From NCBI GenBank assembly GCA_963678255.2, contig CAXXTW010000002.1, forward strand, positions 1,426,001 through 1,490,000: a stretch of DNA of 64,000 bases. The letters run 5' to 3'. This document shows positions 43,351-53,175 of this stretch, piece after piece. The translations under genes and the position numbers were made by a program. The first letter of the stretch is position 1, and each line of letters starts with the position of its first letter. The DNA comes from G963678255 sp963678255. Its GTDB lineage: Bacteria; Cloacimonadota; Cloacimonadia; Cloacimonadales; WRIO01. The notes beneath the pieces were generated by a model, which searched no databases, was not told the DNA's origin, and saw only the letters and a program-made list of their open reading frames with translations.

Positions 43351-44283
43351 CTACTCCTTTAATAAAGACATAAAAATTTTTTCAAGATCATCATTGTTTT
43401 TATTCATATTTATGATTGTTGAATTATATTTTTTTAATAGAATCATATGATCAAAGAAATCATTCGAACAACTTGTAAAGAATGTAATATCTGTAGAATT
43501 ATCATTAATTTTAATATGAGTCTTGCATATTTTATTCATTTCAACTAATTGTTCTGGGTTTATAATATTTTCAATATTAACAGAATAGATATCATTATAG
43601 TATTTCTTTTTTAAATCTTCTATTCTGCCATCCCAAACTATCTCGCCTTTATTAATTATTAATATATTATTGCAGAGAGACTCTATAAAGCTCAAATTAT
43701 GAGAAGTAATAATTATTGTTTTGTTATTTTTTGAAGCCATTTCTCTCAGCCAATTTTTAAAATTATTCGAAGTTTCAACATCAAGTCCCAGAGTTGGTTC
43801 ATCAAGTAATAAAATATCAGGATCAACCATTAAAGAACATGCAATTGAAACTTTTTGCTGCATTCCTCTTGATAATTCTTCAATATTTTTATTTATCACC
43901 TCACTCAATCCAAGATCATTTAATATTTTTATAAAATTATTTTTTACTAATTTATTATAATTTAATCCTCTTATTCTCCAAAAATATTCCATATTTTCTA
44001 TTGGAGTTAAATACATATAAAAATTTCTTGTACCTTCAAGTAATCCGGATATCTTGTTTAAATACTTTTTTCCAGTTTTTTTTATGTTTTCTGAATTTAT
44101 AAAAACTTCTCCTGAATCGGGCAAAATCAACCCTAATATAGTTTTTAAAGTAGTAGTTTTGCCAGCTCCATTTGGACCAATAATTCCCAAAACATCACCT
44201 TTTTTTATTGAAAATGAAATATTATTTACTGCAATTATTGATTTATATTTTTTAACTAGATTTTTAACTTCTATACAATTCAT
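43351..44283 (-). CDS. ABC transporter ATPase, ABC-2/DRI type
   Basis: 310 residues. Walker A GPNGAGKTT (about 35-43), Q-loop region, signature ELSRGMQQKVSIA, Walker B DILLLDEPTLGLD and H-switch ITSH are intact. The C-terminal extension (about 215-310) is typical of drug/lipid/antibiotic exporter ATPases. It lies 18 nt after nifS-like and is paired with the permease. Works at the inner membrane. Confidence 0.92.
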   Translation of the reverse strand: MNCIEVKNLVKKYKSIIAVNNISFSIKKGDVLGIIGPNGAGKTTTLKTILGLILPDSGEVFINSENIKKTGKKYLNKISGLLEGTRNFYMYLTPIENMEYFWRIRGLNYNKLVKNNFIKILNDLGLSEVINKNIEELSRGMQQKVSIACSLMVDPDILLLDEPTLGLDVETSNNFKNWLREMASKNNKTIIITSHNLSFIESLCNNILIINKGEIVWDGRIEDLKKKYYNDIYSVNIENIINPEQLVEMNKICKTHIKINDNSTDITFFTSCSNDFFDHMILLKKYNSTIINMNKNNDDLEKIFMSLLKE

Positions 44284-44301
44284 CTTTTGCCCCTGAAAAT
44301 T

Positions 44302-45444
44302 TTAAAATGGTGATAATTCTCTTAAATGAGAAACAATAGATTTGACTTTTTCAAAAGTAAAATCTAATTCATCCTCTGTTGTATTTTTATTTATTGAAAA
44401 CCTGACTGCTCCATTTATATAACATGGGCTTATCTTTAATGCTTTTAAGACATGAGATGGCTCTAAAGATAAACTTGAACACGCAGATCCTGTAGAAACA
44501 GAAATATTGTATTTGTTTAACCAGTTAACAATTGATTCACCTTCAATATTTTTAAAACATATACATGAAGTATTATATACTCTTTCAGCATTACCACTAG
44601 CAATAGTTACGTCTTGAATATTGTCTATAATTTTTTTTTCAAAATTTCTTAACAATTTTTCTTTTTTTGAAAAATCAAAATTATCTAACATACTAACAGA
44701 TTTTGCAAAACCAATAATTCCAGGAACATTTTCAGTACCTGCTCTATGATCGTTTTCTTGGTTTCCTTCGAAAATAAGTTTATTGAATCTATCAATATTT
44801 TTTACATAAACGGCACCTATACCTTTTGGACCATGAATTTTGTGCGAAGAAATAGACAGAAAATCAATGTTTAATCTTGATAGATCAATTTTTATCTTTC
44901 CAAAAGATTGAACAGCATCAATATGTAATGGCTTTTTATAAAAACTAACAAGATCTGAGATTTCTTCAATATTATTTACAACACCTGTTTCATTATTAAC
45001 ATGCATTAAAGAAACTAGACAAGTGTTTTTGTCTATAATATTTTTTAATAAAGATAAATTAAAAATACCACTCTCACTAACACTTAATAATTTGTATGTA
45101 TTCCCAAATTTTTCTTGTTGTTTTATGGTATTTAAGACTGAAGGGTGCTCAATGACGGATGTAATAAACACTTTATTAATAGATTCTCTTGATAAAGAAT
45201 TAATAACAGTGTTATTTGATTCAGTTCCTCCGCTGGTAAATATTATATGTTCAGAGTTACAATTTAAAATATCTCCAATAACTTTTCTGCAATCAGCTAT
45301 TCTTTTTTTTATCTGGTTAGATTGAGTTGATAAACTGGATGGATTTGCATATAATTCAGAAAAAAAAGGGATCATTTCTTCAACGACAATATTGTCAACT
45401 TTTGTTGTTGCATTATTATCTAGATATATTGTATTATTAATCAT
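44302..45444 (-). CDS. NifS/IscS-type cysteine desulfurase
   Basis: 380 residues, a PLP enzyme that takes sulfur from cysteine as an enzyme persulfide. N-terminal YLDNNATTKVD, H100, D176 (HIDAVQS), PLP lysine K202 (SSHKIHGPKG), RAGTENVPG and the persulfide C322 (STGSACSS) are present, giving a full active site with the short IscS/NifS-type loop. ATG 45444 was chosen because GAGG lies 6-7 nt upstream; an ATG four codons earlier lacks this. No IscU, ThiI or MnmA gene is next to it. Instead it is between a 39-aa ORF and an ABC exporter, so it may supply sulfur for a special product. Confidence 0.92.
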   Translation of the reverse strand: MINNTIYLDNNATTKVDNIVVEEMIPFFSELYANPSSLSTQSNQIKKRIADCRKVIGDILNCNSEHIIFTSGGTESNNTVINSLSRESINKVFITSVIEHPSVLNTIKQQEKFGNTYKLLSVSESGIFNLSLLKNIIDKNTCLVSLMHVNNETGVVNNIEEISDLVSFYKKPLHIDAVQSFGKIKIDLSRLNIDFLSISSHKIHGPKGIGAVYVKNIDRFNKLIFEGNQENDHRAGTENVPGIIGFAKSVSMLDNFDFSKKEKLLRNFEKKIIDNIQDVTIASGNAERVYNTSCICFKNIEGESIVNWLNKYNISVSTGSACSSLSLEPSHVLKALKISPCYINGAVRFSINKNTTEDELDFTFEKVKSIVSHLRELSPF

Positions 45445-45556
45445 TATTGTCCTCATTTTCTTGATAAAGAGCCAATATATAATAAATACGATCTATATAT
45501 TTACCACAAATGTTACCTACAGAAAACATATTTTTAAGATCATCATAATTAGTCAT
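45437..45556 (-). CDS. 39-aa ORF coupled to the cysteine desulfurase gene
   Basis: An ATG-initiated 39-codon frame: MTNYDDLKNMFSVGNICGKY then IDRIYYILALYQENEDNND. One cysteine (C17); N-terminal half polar, central hydrophobic-aromatic helix, acidic tail. Its last 8 nt overlap the desulfurase start. It is the first frame behind a near-consensus promoter, about 45 nt downstream of it. No strong ribosome-binding site is seen. It may be a small sulfur carrier or adaptor, a peptide substrate of the cassette, or a leader; none is shown. Confidence 0.5.
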   Translation of the reverse strand: MTNYDDLKNMFSVGNICGKYIDRIYYILALYQENEDNND

Positions 45557-45602
45557 TTTGTTTTTAATTTTTTTTAATTTTTAATAATTTTTGAATTATT
45601 TA

Positions 45603-45630
45603 ATATTACGAAACGCATTTAATCTGTCAA
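45603..45630 (-). promoter_or_regulatory. Promoter of the desulfurase/ABC cassette
   Basis: Minus strand TTGACA (45625-45630), 16-bp spacer, TAATAT (45603-45608). About 50 nt upstream of the 39-aa ORF. Confidence 0.65.
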
Positions 45631-46733
45631 TACTTTTTTTAATTTTTTTTAAAATTCTCGATAGAGATTGTCCAAAAAGATTAAATTTTCTTTAAATAGC
45701 CAAGTGCAATAAGCAAAAAAGTAACCCTATATGGCACATATCAACGTTTTCTTGGAAATGAAAATTTCTATGATAAAAAGAATTATAACATCAGATTGCA
45801 GAACCTAAAAAAGTCGAAGTCTATTTATTTGGGTCTTAGGATCATCTATCGAAAATTTTGTTGAAATGGTATTTTGCAATTCTTTTATTTTGATACAAAA
45901 TATACGAAGCAAAGATAATGGTAACACTGGTTTATTGTAGAAATATCAAATCAGAGATTTGTTGATAAATGAAAAATTATTATAGATAATGTTAAAACGA
46001 CCTGAAAGATCGTTTCTTTAATTTTGAATAGGGATCCGATAATTTGTATTCTTTCATTACTTATCTCTTAACTTAACACAAAATTTTCTAATAATCTGTA
46101 TGACTTACCATTTTTTCTCCAGTCATACTAAAGGACTCAGTTATTACTTACCGATGATGAAGTAAATATTAAAGATATCCCATCGTTTTCAGTCTAAATG
46201 AATGCTCACATCTCTTAGAGTTTCAAAGCTACATACAACCGTTTTTCAATGGGCAATCTCTAATGTTATGTTATATAGATATTTTCAATATTAGGTGGAT
46301 TGAGAATTTGAGATTATGTATATTAATTGATTTAGAACTTACAAAATTCTATGAATAAGTATACTATAAAACTTGTATTACACAAAAAAAATGAAAATCT
46401 AAAGACTTCAGGTTAAAATAAACAAATAGCGTGTTTATATGATTCATTTCATCGTTTTCTTTGCTTTCAGTTGATCAAGGAACTTTGAGCAGGCTTATGA
46501 ATAATTAATTTTGCTTTTCATCTCTTTTCTTACCTATAAACGCCAAAGTAGCTTAATATGAACCTATTATACTTTGGACAGGCTTATTTTGATTTTTCGA
46601 ATTGTAGAGTTTTTTTTATAACCGCTTTTCAAAGAATAAAGTGCCATACCAGCTCGATTTCTCAATTTTTTAAGATTATGAACCACCTTTTTTAATAATT
46701 GAAATTATTATAATACGGATTAACAAACAAAAA
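45631..46733. other. 1.1-kb region without a recognisable gene
   Basis: No coding pattern on either strand. A small hairpin AAACGA...TCGTTT (about 45996-46014) is present. Around 46400 the text AAAGACTTCAGGTTAAAATA resembles a piece near 50327 upstream of the TonB receptor gene, hinting that this is decayed sequence from duplication of that locus; the match is weak. Confidence 0.4.
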
Positions 46734-46760
46734 AATAGTCCCTTATCATAAGGGACTATT
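46734..46760 (-). terminator. Terminator of the TonB receptor/DUF4249 operon
   Basis: AATAGTCCCTT (46734-46744) pairs with AAGGGACTATT (46750-46760); on the minus strand a TTTTTTT tract follows. Confidence 0.85.
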
Positions 46761-46783
46761 AATGTTATTTGTTTATGAATTTG

Positions 46784-47686
46784 TTATTTTACAACCTTAC
46801 TCCACATTTGTTGTCCATTAGCAGAGCCAAAATAGCCATAACCGTTATGAACACCACCATATTTATACCCTTCATATTTATAAAGATAGGAATAATAATT
46901 ATCATCTATAGAATAGACCGTCGTTCTATATCTACCATAAAATGTATAGCTTAATTGATTAAAACCGATTTCAACAAAGTATCCGCCATCTTCTGCAACA
47001 GGTTTATACTGATAATAACCAAATCCTCTACGTGGTGAACCATTTAATTCATTTTCATAAGATTCCTGATCTTTTGGATATTCTTCGCTACTTCCAAAAG
47101 TTAAAGTATACTCTGCATCCTGCCATTCTTCCAAGCAATAATATTCTACAAACAAATTGATATTATTACTGCTAAATGTTTGAAACTTAATCTTATTATC
47201 TCGATCAATATTGGAATAGACCATCTGAGGATAGGGAAGTTGATTGACAAAACTATAACCAGGATTAGGAACAACTGAGATGGAATCAGGCACTGTAGTC
47301 GTTGCCCAAATGGAATCACTAACGGTTTTTACAGACAACATGTATTCATTACCAGCTTTTATGATCAGAGAATTACTTGGATCATGATAACCAAACTTTT
47401 TATTCATTAAGTCAGAATCAAATGTTAATGGATATTCAACCTGATTTTGTACATCTGTTAAAACAACAATAGCATCCGTAACAAAAAAGTCCATCACATT
47501 TCCTCCATCCACCTCAACTGTTTTGCACACGACAATTGGATTTTCCATTGATACTGTTTTATTTGCAAGCAACAAGCCTGAGACAACATATCTGTCTGAA
47601 GTATAACGTTTGGAAGAGGTTAATTCCTCACAGGCTGTGAGCAATAACAAACTCATAATTATAATTATATATATTATTTTTTTCAT
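46784..47686 (-). CDS. DUF4249 surface-associated lipoprotein
   Basis: 300 residues. Lipoprotein signal with lipobox LLTAC (C19), then a beta-rich mature part (VSGLLLANKTVSMENPIVV, ATTTVPDSISVVPNPGYS) typical of DUF4249 proteins, which in Bacteroidota-like bacteria occur beside TonB-dependent receptors and probably act as surface partner lipoproteins. AAGGAG precedes the ATG and the gene begins 10 nt after the receptor stop, so the two are one operon. A broken copy is at 42017. Confidence 0.85.
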   Translation of the reverse strand: MKKIIYIIIIMSLLLLTACEELTSSKRYTSDRYVVSGLLLANKTVSMENPIVVCKTVEVDGGNVMDFFVTDAIVVLTDVQNQVEYPLTFDSDLMNKKFGYHDPSNSLIIKAGNEYMLSVKTVSDSIWATTTVPDSISVVPNPGYSFVNQLPYPQMVYSNIDRDNKIKFQTFSSNNINLFVEYYCLEEWQDAEYTLTFGSSEEYPKDQESYENELNGSPRRGFGYYQYKPVAEDGGYFVEIGFNQLSYTFYGRYRTTVYSIDDNYYSYLYKYEGYKYGGVHNGYGYFGSANGQQMWSKVVK

Positions 47687-47696
47687 GATTAACTCC

Positions 47697-50039
47697 TTAA
47701 AACTTTATATCAACACCAATAAATGGCATTAATGGGAATTGAGTAGAATCTTCATGATCCAATACAAAATCACCAGTGTTGTTATTAGTTTTAACTGTAT
47801 AATTTCTTGACCACACATTCTTTCGATTTAACATATTAATAATTTGAATATAAGGTTCTATAGAGTATCCAGCATTATTAAACTGCAATTTGACATTCAC
47901 ATCCAATCTGGAATAGTAAGGTAATCTTTTTGAATCACTATAGCTATATAAAAACTGGTAATTATTGCCATCAAAATAAATCTTCTCAGGGAGAGGGTCC
48001 GGCTGACCTGAGGCTAAGGAATAAGTTAACCCAAATTTTAGATCTGCACCTAAGAATTGACGACTTGAATATTGAGTATAATTAAATGATTCCACAATGT
48101 TCATGGTATGAGTTCTGTCATATTTTGGATAGAAATATTCTGGCTCTCCACTATCAGGATTAGTATTATAATTTTCTATCTTTCTTTGAGTTATCCCATA
48201 GGTATAACCAACAAAACCACTAAGTCCCTGAAGGTCAGTTCTTAATAAAAAGTCAATACCTTTTGTATTTCCTTTTCCCATATTAAAGATATCTTTTAAT
48301 TGGCCTGTGCTATTGTTCCATTCAAAGTCTGTTTCAGGACGATATTCCACTAAATTATTATAAGTTTTATAATAAGCTTCAATATCAATTCCTAGACCTT
48401 CCATGATAGAACGTTTATATCCGAGAATGTAATGATCTGATTCACCTGGTTTCACAGACTTGTCTAAAGGAAACCATAAATCAAAGGGTGTACTCATTCC
48501 AGGGCTAACAAGGGTTAAGTACTGGTAATAGCGACCGTAGGAAAAGTAAACATTGCTATCGACATCTAATATTCTTCTAATAGATAATCTAGGAGAAGCA
48601 CGATAATAATTAGCCTTTTTTGAAGCTGGCAAATTTGATTTTAATCCATTATTTGATGTCATTCTTACTCCAGGTTGAATACTCCAAAATGAATCAAAAT
48701 CCCAAGTATCTTGAATATAAAGAGAAGTAGTAGAACATGTTGTATTTACTTTTGGAGTCTTCTCAGGATCATAATCCTCACTGCTTTTAAACTCAAATTT
48801 TATACCATTGATCTTATTTTCAAATCCAAATTCTAAATTATGCTCATTATTTGGTTTATAGCTCATTATACTTTTAAATGTTATATCATCTATAGAATTA
48901 ATACGATCCATTGTAGTTACTTGATCTTCAGCAGCATCTGTTTTCATACTAATTTTTGAATCAAATGTACTCCCTGCTATGATAAAGTGAGAGAAAAACT
49001 GAGGATTGAAAATGTGTACCCATTGACTGGTAAAGGTACGATTTCCCCAAGATATTGTCATTTCAGGACCTATATCCATTTTTAACTGGTCTCTACCAAA
49101 ATATGTGCTTACACTTAATCTATTATTTATATCTAAATCGTAGTTTGCCTTCAAATGACCATCGTAAAAATAGTAATCTGGTATCCCATCAATTAAACCT
49201 TGTAGTAGATCCATATAACTTCGTCTAAAGGATCCCATTACTGAGCCATTATTCTCACCTAAATGCCAAGGACCTTCCATTGTTACACTACTGGAAATTA
49301 AACTTAAACGTCCTATGCCTTCAAATTTCTTACGATTTCCATCTCTATTTCTTACATTTAACACAGAAGACAATCTTTCGCCATATTTGGCAGGAAATCC
49401 TCCTTTTAATAACTCTACATTATCTACAGCATCTGTATTAAAAGTAGAAAAAATACCACCAAAATGATTTGGATTATAGACATCAATATCATCAATTAGT
49501 ATTAGATTTTGATCTGGACTTCCTCCGCGTACATACATACCACTTGAAAAATCTGATATTGGCGCAACACCAGGTAAAGTTATGATTGAACGAATAACAT
49601 CTGCTTCACCTAATGAAACCATATCTTGCAATTGTTCTGTTGAACGAGTATAATTACTCACCTTGATATCAGGCGTATTTACAATCTCATCTTCATATTG
49701 CGACACCACTTTTATTGTAGTTCCTTCTAGACTTTTTTTCTCAATCTCAAATTTCGAATAAGCATCATCACTATCTTTGTTTATTGTAACAGTAGTGTTT
49801 ATTGAACTAAACCCAATCGCGGTGATTAAAACTGTATATTGACCTGGCTTTAACCCTGTGATTACGAAATACCCTTTGTGATTGGTTACAGAACCTACTT
49901 GGCTCTCCTTAATTATTACATTAACATACTCAATTGGTTGACCATTTGACTTATTGACGACCAAGCCGCTAATCGTTGCTGAAAACAAAGAACTAATCAA
50001 CATTGATGCAGCTAGAATCAATAATAACTTTTTAAACAT
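47697..50039 (-). CDS. TonB-dependent outer-membrane receptor with carboxypeptidase-like N-terminal domain
   Basis: 780 residues. Signal peptide (FKKLLLILAASMLISSLFSA), a carboxypeptidase-regulatory-like domain (about 20-105: GLVVNKSNGQPIEYVNVIIKE), a plug domain (about 130-245: GVAPISDFSSGMYVRGGSPDQNLILIDDIDVYNP) and a 22-strand-type barrel ending in FIGVDIKF. The layout is of SusC-like/FCB receptors, but the partner is a DUF4249 lipoprotein, not SusD. Imports a ligand using TonB energy; ligand unknown. ATG 50039 follows AGGGAG; earlier in-frame codons were rejected because the signal peptide begins here. Confidence 0.93.
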   Translation of the reverse strand: MFKKLLLILAASMLISSLFSATISGLVVNKSNGQPIEYVNVIIKESQVGSVTNHKGYFVITGLKPGQYTVLITAIGFSSINTTVTINKDSDDAYSKFEIEKKSLEGTTIKVVSQYEDEIVNTPDIKVSNYTRSTEQLQDMVSLGEADVIRSIITLPGVAPISDFSSGMYVRGGSPDQNLILIDDIDVYNPNHFGGIFSTFNTDAVDNVELLKGGFPAKYGERLSSVLNVRNRDGNRKKFEGIGRLSLISSSVTMEGPWHLGENNGSVMGSFRRSYMDLLQGLIDGIPDYYFYDGHLKANYDLDINNRLSVSTYFGRDQLKMDIGPEMTISWGNRTFTSQWVHIFNPQFFSHFIIAGSTFDSKISMKTDAAEDQVTTMDRINSIDDITFKSIMSYKPNNEHNLEFGFENKINGIKFEFKSSEDYDPEKTPKVNTTCSTTSLYIQDTWDFDSFWSIQPGVRMTSNNGLKSNLPASKKANYYRASPRLSIRRILDVDSNVYFSYGRYYQYLTLVSPGMSTPFDLWFPLDKSVKPGESDHYILGYKRSIMEGLGIDIEAYYKTYNNLVEYRPETDFEWNNSTGQLKDIFNMGKGNTKGIDFLLRTDLQGLSGFVGYTYGITQRKIENYNTNPDSGEPEYFYPKYDRTHTMNIVESFNYTQYSSRQFLGADLKFGLTYSLASGQPDPLPEKIYFDGNNYQFLYSYSDSKRLPYYSRLDVNVKLQFNNAGYSIEPYIQIINMLNRKNVWSRNYTVKTNNNTGDFVLDHEDSTQFPLMPFIGVDIKF

Positions 50040-50489
50040 ATTCACTCCCTTACAGATGAATAACTCATAATTAATCCATCTGCACATTCCTTTTATTTGT
50101 TAGAACTTTTTGCCTTAATGTTCTAATTCTTTTTTGAGAATCTTATTTGTCAAGAATAATTTTTCAAAATTTTTTAAATTGTAACTTTGTAAAGTATAGC
50201 AATAAATAAAAGATAGACTTTTAGTTTCTCAGCCATCCTCTTTTTTTGCACTCTAAGTCTTTAAAATGACTAGCATTTAGTGAATCTATTAATAAACTTA
50301 TATTTTGCTAAAAAAAAAGAAAAGAATTAAGACTTCAGATCAAAACAAGTGCTTTTATGTTTCAATTGAATGTTTTATTCTCATTGTTTTCCGTAGATTA
50401 ATAGCTTTTAAGATCTGATTTGTTAGAATCTGTTATTATTTTTATCCAGATTGTTAGTACAGGTAACAAAAACAATGTTTTCTGCAAGT
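50040..50489. other. Intergenic region upstream of the TonB receptor
   Basis: Contains a minus-strand TTGACA near 50145-50150 without a clear -10 partner. No gene seen. Confidence 0.4.
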
Positions 50490-50783
50490 TCAGGTTTTGA
50501 TCTTTATTTCATTTAGATCTCTCTGAAAAGTGATTTCAACATATTTATTATTATTTGGAGTGCGAACCATTGCTTTTACATAATTGTTATCCTTTAAATA
50601 ATCATATATTGAATCGATGGTTAAAGGCAAATCCTTATTCCAATTGTTGCTGAATTCTGGAATGCATTTTGATAGTACATTTAAAGTTTTTTCTGTGTTT
50701 ATCCCACCATTCTCATCATATATGATATATATTTTCAGATATTCAATTTTTAAAGCATCTTTAAATTGCATTGGATCATACAT
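50490..50783 (-). CDS. Small hypothetical protein
   Basis: 97 residues, no signal peptide or membrane helix; mixed alpha/beta composition (EYLKIYIIYDENGGINTEKTL, LPLTIDSIYDYLKDNNY, KYVEITFQRDLNEIKI). GAGGAGATTTAA before the ATG is a strong ribosome-binding site, which supports it as a real gene. It is 88 nt downstream of the nitrilase-like gene and may share its transcript. Family not recognised. Confidence 0.65.
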   Translation of the reverse strand: MYDPMQFKDALKIEYLKIYIIYDENGGINTEKTLNVLSKCIPEFSNNWNKDLPLTIDSIYDYLKDNNYVKAMVRTPNNNKYVEITFQRDLNEIKIKT

Positions 50784-50871
50784 TTAAATCTCCTCAGTCA
50801 GAATCAATACAGACTCTTCTTTCAAAAGCAAGTAAAAAATATGGGTAGCTTTTTGAGTGACAATTTTCTCA

Positions 50872-51615
50872 TTATCCTTTTGTATCATACACCAAATAAC
50901 CTTCTGACAGTGTTTCCATTTTTTTTAATATTTCACCTTTGGGAGACACGATCCAAGCTCCACCAAAATAACCATTGTCAGGGCTTAAGCCATTTAACAT
51001 AAATCCAAGAGTATTAGTCTTGCTGATTTGTTTTGTGTAATAATCCATTTCTTCCATTAACCAATCTTCTGAAAAACATTCACTAGCTCTTAAAAAGGGG
51101 AATAATAAAAAATCAGCTTTTAATTCTCTTGTTTTAATCAATAAGTTTTCATCTGTAATTTCACCACAAATTAAAATGACAAAAGAACCAAGTGTTGTTT
51201 CAATTTTTACCAATTCAAATCCTGACCCGTAGAAATTAGAATCTAAACTCTGGTTAAACCAGCCTTGATGAATTCGTCTATGAATAAAGATTACCTGACC
51301 ATTATTATCAATCATAACTGATGAGTCAAATAGCTTATTTTTATAAATCTCTAAAAAACCAAAATTAATAAAAACATTTGCTTTTTGGGCTACGTTCTTA
51401 ATTTTACTAATTTCTTCACTATTCAAGCTACGTCCTAACTTTATGTCAAACTCAGGGTTATCAGTAATCCCTAAACAAGTAAAGCAATCCTCAGGAAACA
51501 TAATTATATCAATTCCTGTTTCTCTTACGATTTCAAGCACAGTTTGAATTAATTGATCAACATTAGAGGCAATATTATCTTGTTTAATTCTAAATGTCGA
51601 TAACGTTATTTTCAT
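50872..51615 (-). CDS. Nitrilase-superfamily protein with altered catalytic Lys
   Basis: 247 residues of the carbon-nitrogen hydrolase fold. E42 (FPED) and the nucleophile C150 (ILICGEITDE) of the Glu-Lys-Cys triad are visible, but the Lys position (normally RKxH) is R114 in HRRIHQ. The rest (FDSSVMIDNNGQVIFIHRR, ADFLLFPFLRAS, NGYFGGAWIVSPKGEIL) fits the family. It may have altered or reduced amidase activity. Substrate unknown. Confidence 0.85.
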   Translation of the reverse strand: MKITLSTFRIKQDNIASNVDQLIQTVLEIVRETGIDIIMFPEDCFTCLGITDNPEFDIKLGRSLNSEEISKIKNVAQKANVFINFGFLEIYKNKLFDSSVMIDNNGQVIFIHRRIHQGWFNQSLDSNFYGSGFELVKIETTLGSFVILICGEITDENLLIKTRELKADFLLFPFLRASECFSEDWLMEEMDYYTKQISKTNTLGFMLNGLSPDNGYFGGAWIVSPKGEILKKMETLSEGYLVYDTKG

Positions 51616-51675
51616 TCTCGTTAACTCCTTTATCTAATATTGCTACGAAGGAATTGCAATAAGCACTGTGCTGGT

Positions 51676-52134
51676 CTATAAATCAAACTTCTTTGTCATA
51701 TACTCATTCATTATTTTTCCTGCTTTTTCTTTTGCCCATGCTTCCAGTCCCATCTTCTTAATTAAAGCTAAATGATAAACCTTTGTATTATGAGGGATTC
51801 TATTTGCTCTATCAGCTAAAGGTTGAAGATTATCACAAGGGAAATCAACACATTCACTGCAATTATGAATCTGTTTTTCTTGAGTGCAAAGATAAACTTT
51901 ACATTGTCCGTTTTCCTTTAAGATTGAGCATTTACCTTCAGGAAAGATATTGTTCTTTTCAGATAAAAACCCTATCCCTTTTCGACTACGACAACCTTCA
52001 CAAGCTGATTTGTCATAATCCATACCAAGACCTTCTGATATCCGCTTTTTGATCATTTCATTTGAATTTGCTTTATAAGCTCCACATTCAAAACAAGGAA
52101 TACCACAAGGAGCAGTCATATCTTTATAATCCAT
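51676..52134 (-). CDS. DUF3795 cysteine-rich protein (intact copy)
   Basis: 152 residues of the DUF3795 family with a cysteine pattern that looks metal- or Fe-S-binding: APCGIPCFECGAY at the start, CEGCRSRKG, CSILKENGQCKVYLCTQEKQIHNCSECVDFPCDNL in shorter motifs. Function unknown. A second, nearly identical copy is split by insertion sequences (53788 and 58280). The similarity extends about 20 bp past the stop codon (GTGCTGGTCTATAAATCAAA), so a segment was duplicated. Confidence 0.88.
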   Translation of the reverse strand: MDYKDMTAPCGIPCFECGAYKANSNEMIKKRISEGLGMDYDKSACEGCRSRKGIGFLSEKNNIFPEGKCSILKENGQCKVYLCTQEKQIHNCSECVDFPCDNLQPLADRANRIPHNTKVYHLALIKKMGLEAWAKEKAGKIMNEYMTKKFDL

Positions 52135-52264
52135 TTAAACCTCACTTATTTTGCAGAGTTAAATCACCAAAATTTGTGTAAAATCTAACCCTTTAGTTCT
52201 AATACTATATATTAAACAATGAATAAAAAACTAATGCTTTTTTAATATTTCTGTCAAGAATTTT

Positions 52265-52948
52265 TTAAAAAGTAGTTGTTTTCATAAACTCTTCGATTGC
52301 TTTTACTGTATCACTTCTATTACGTCTTTTATTGACATCAAGTTGTATTTTTAAGGGTGGAATTCTAACGACATTCCCTTTCCATTCTATTTCTTCTAAG
52401 TTTTTACTTGCATAGGGTCCAAAGTCACTTGGAAAAGGATCATCTACGAAATCAGCAGGGTCGAAAGCTAAATCGATCCTAGCTTCCAAAAAGAGAACCC
52501 CAAAATAATTTACAACCCATCCTCTTGATGAACTAATTGGTTCTACTACATAGTCCTTAAATATCCTATTTAATTTGTTTATGTCTTTTGCGTCTAACAT
52601 TATATCTACATCATGCGGTTTTATATTTAATCCTCTTAAACATAAAGCACAGCTACCTGTTAACCACCAATTAATATCATATTTTTCAATCATTTTAATG
52701 AATTTAAATAATGCCTCTTCCCATAAGACTTCTTGAAAATATCCCATTTGTAAAAACATATTTTCTGCATATTTAGTATAGTTATTCTTTAGGACTTGAA
52801 TATCACTAATCCATTCTTTCGAAAACTTCTTAATATACTTTCCATCTTTCAAGGTATAAAACTGACTTTCTATAATATTGCTATATTTACTGCAATCCGT
52901 AATGATATAGGTTAGTTCTTTTTCATCTTCTATAAAAGAAATATTCAT
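52265..52948 (-). CDS. Nucleotidyltransferase-fold protein
   Basis: 227 residues. WWLTGSCALCLRGLNIKPHDVDIMLD is the GS-x(n)-DxD signature of the minimal nucleotidyltransferase fold, and RIDLAFDPADF gives a third acidic residue. The C-terminal IPPLKIQLDVNKRRNRSDTVKAIEEFM fits aminoglycoside-adenylyltransferase-like and AbiEii-like families. Could be part of a toxin-antitoxin-like or housekeeping system; no partner is adjacent. ATG 52948 with GGAG upstream was preferred over a GTG three codons earlier. Confidence 0.8.
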   Translation of the reverse strand: MNISFIEDEKELTYIITDCSKYSNIIESQFYTLKDGKYIKKFSKEWISDIQVLKNNYTKYAENMFLQMGYFQEVLWEEALFKFIKMIEKYDINWWLTGSCALCLRGLNIKPHDVDIMLDAKDINKLNRIFKDYVVEPISSSRGWVVNYFGVLFLEARIDLAFDPADFVDDPFPSDFGPYASKNLEEIEWKGNVVRIPPLKIQLDVNKRRNRSDTVKAIEEFMKTTTF

Positions 52949-53175
52949 CCTGAGCACTCCATATTAAAAACATGTTTAAGGCAGTGAGCCAATTCCCCTA
53001 ATTGCCTAATATACATCAACTTTGGATTAAATGTATGAGTCAAATCGTCTGAATCGAAGAATTCAGATCCAACAACTCAAGAATCACCACATTAGGAGCG
53101 AATTGCTTTGTTATGAGCAAAATACTTCGATATAATTTGATGATTCTTTTCAATATATTAAATACTAATTTGCTT

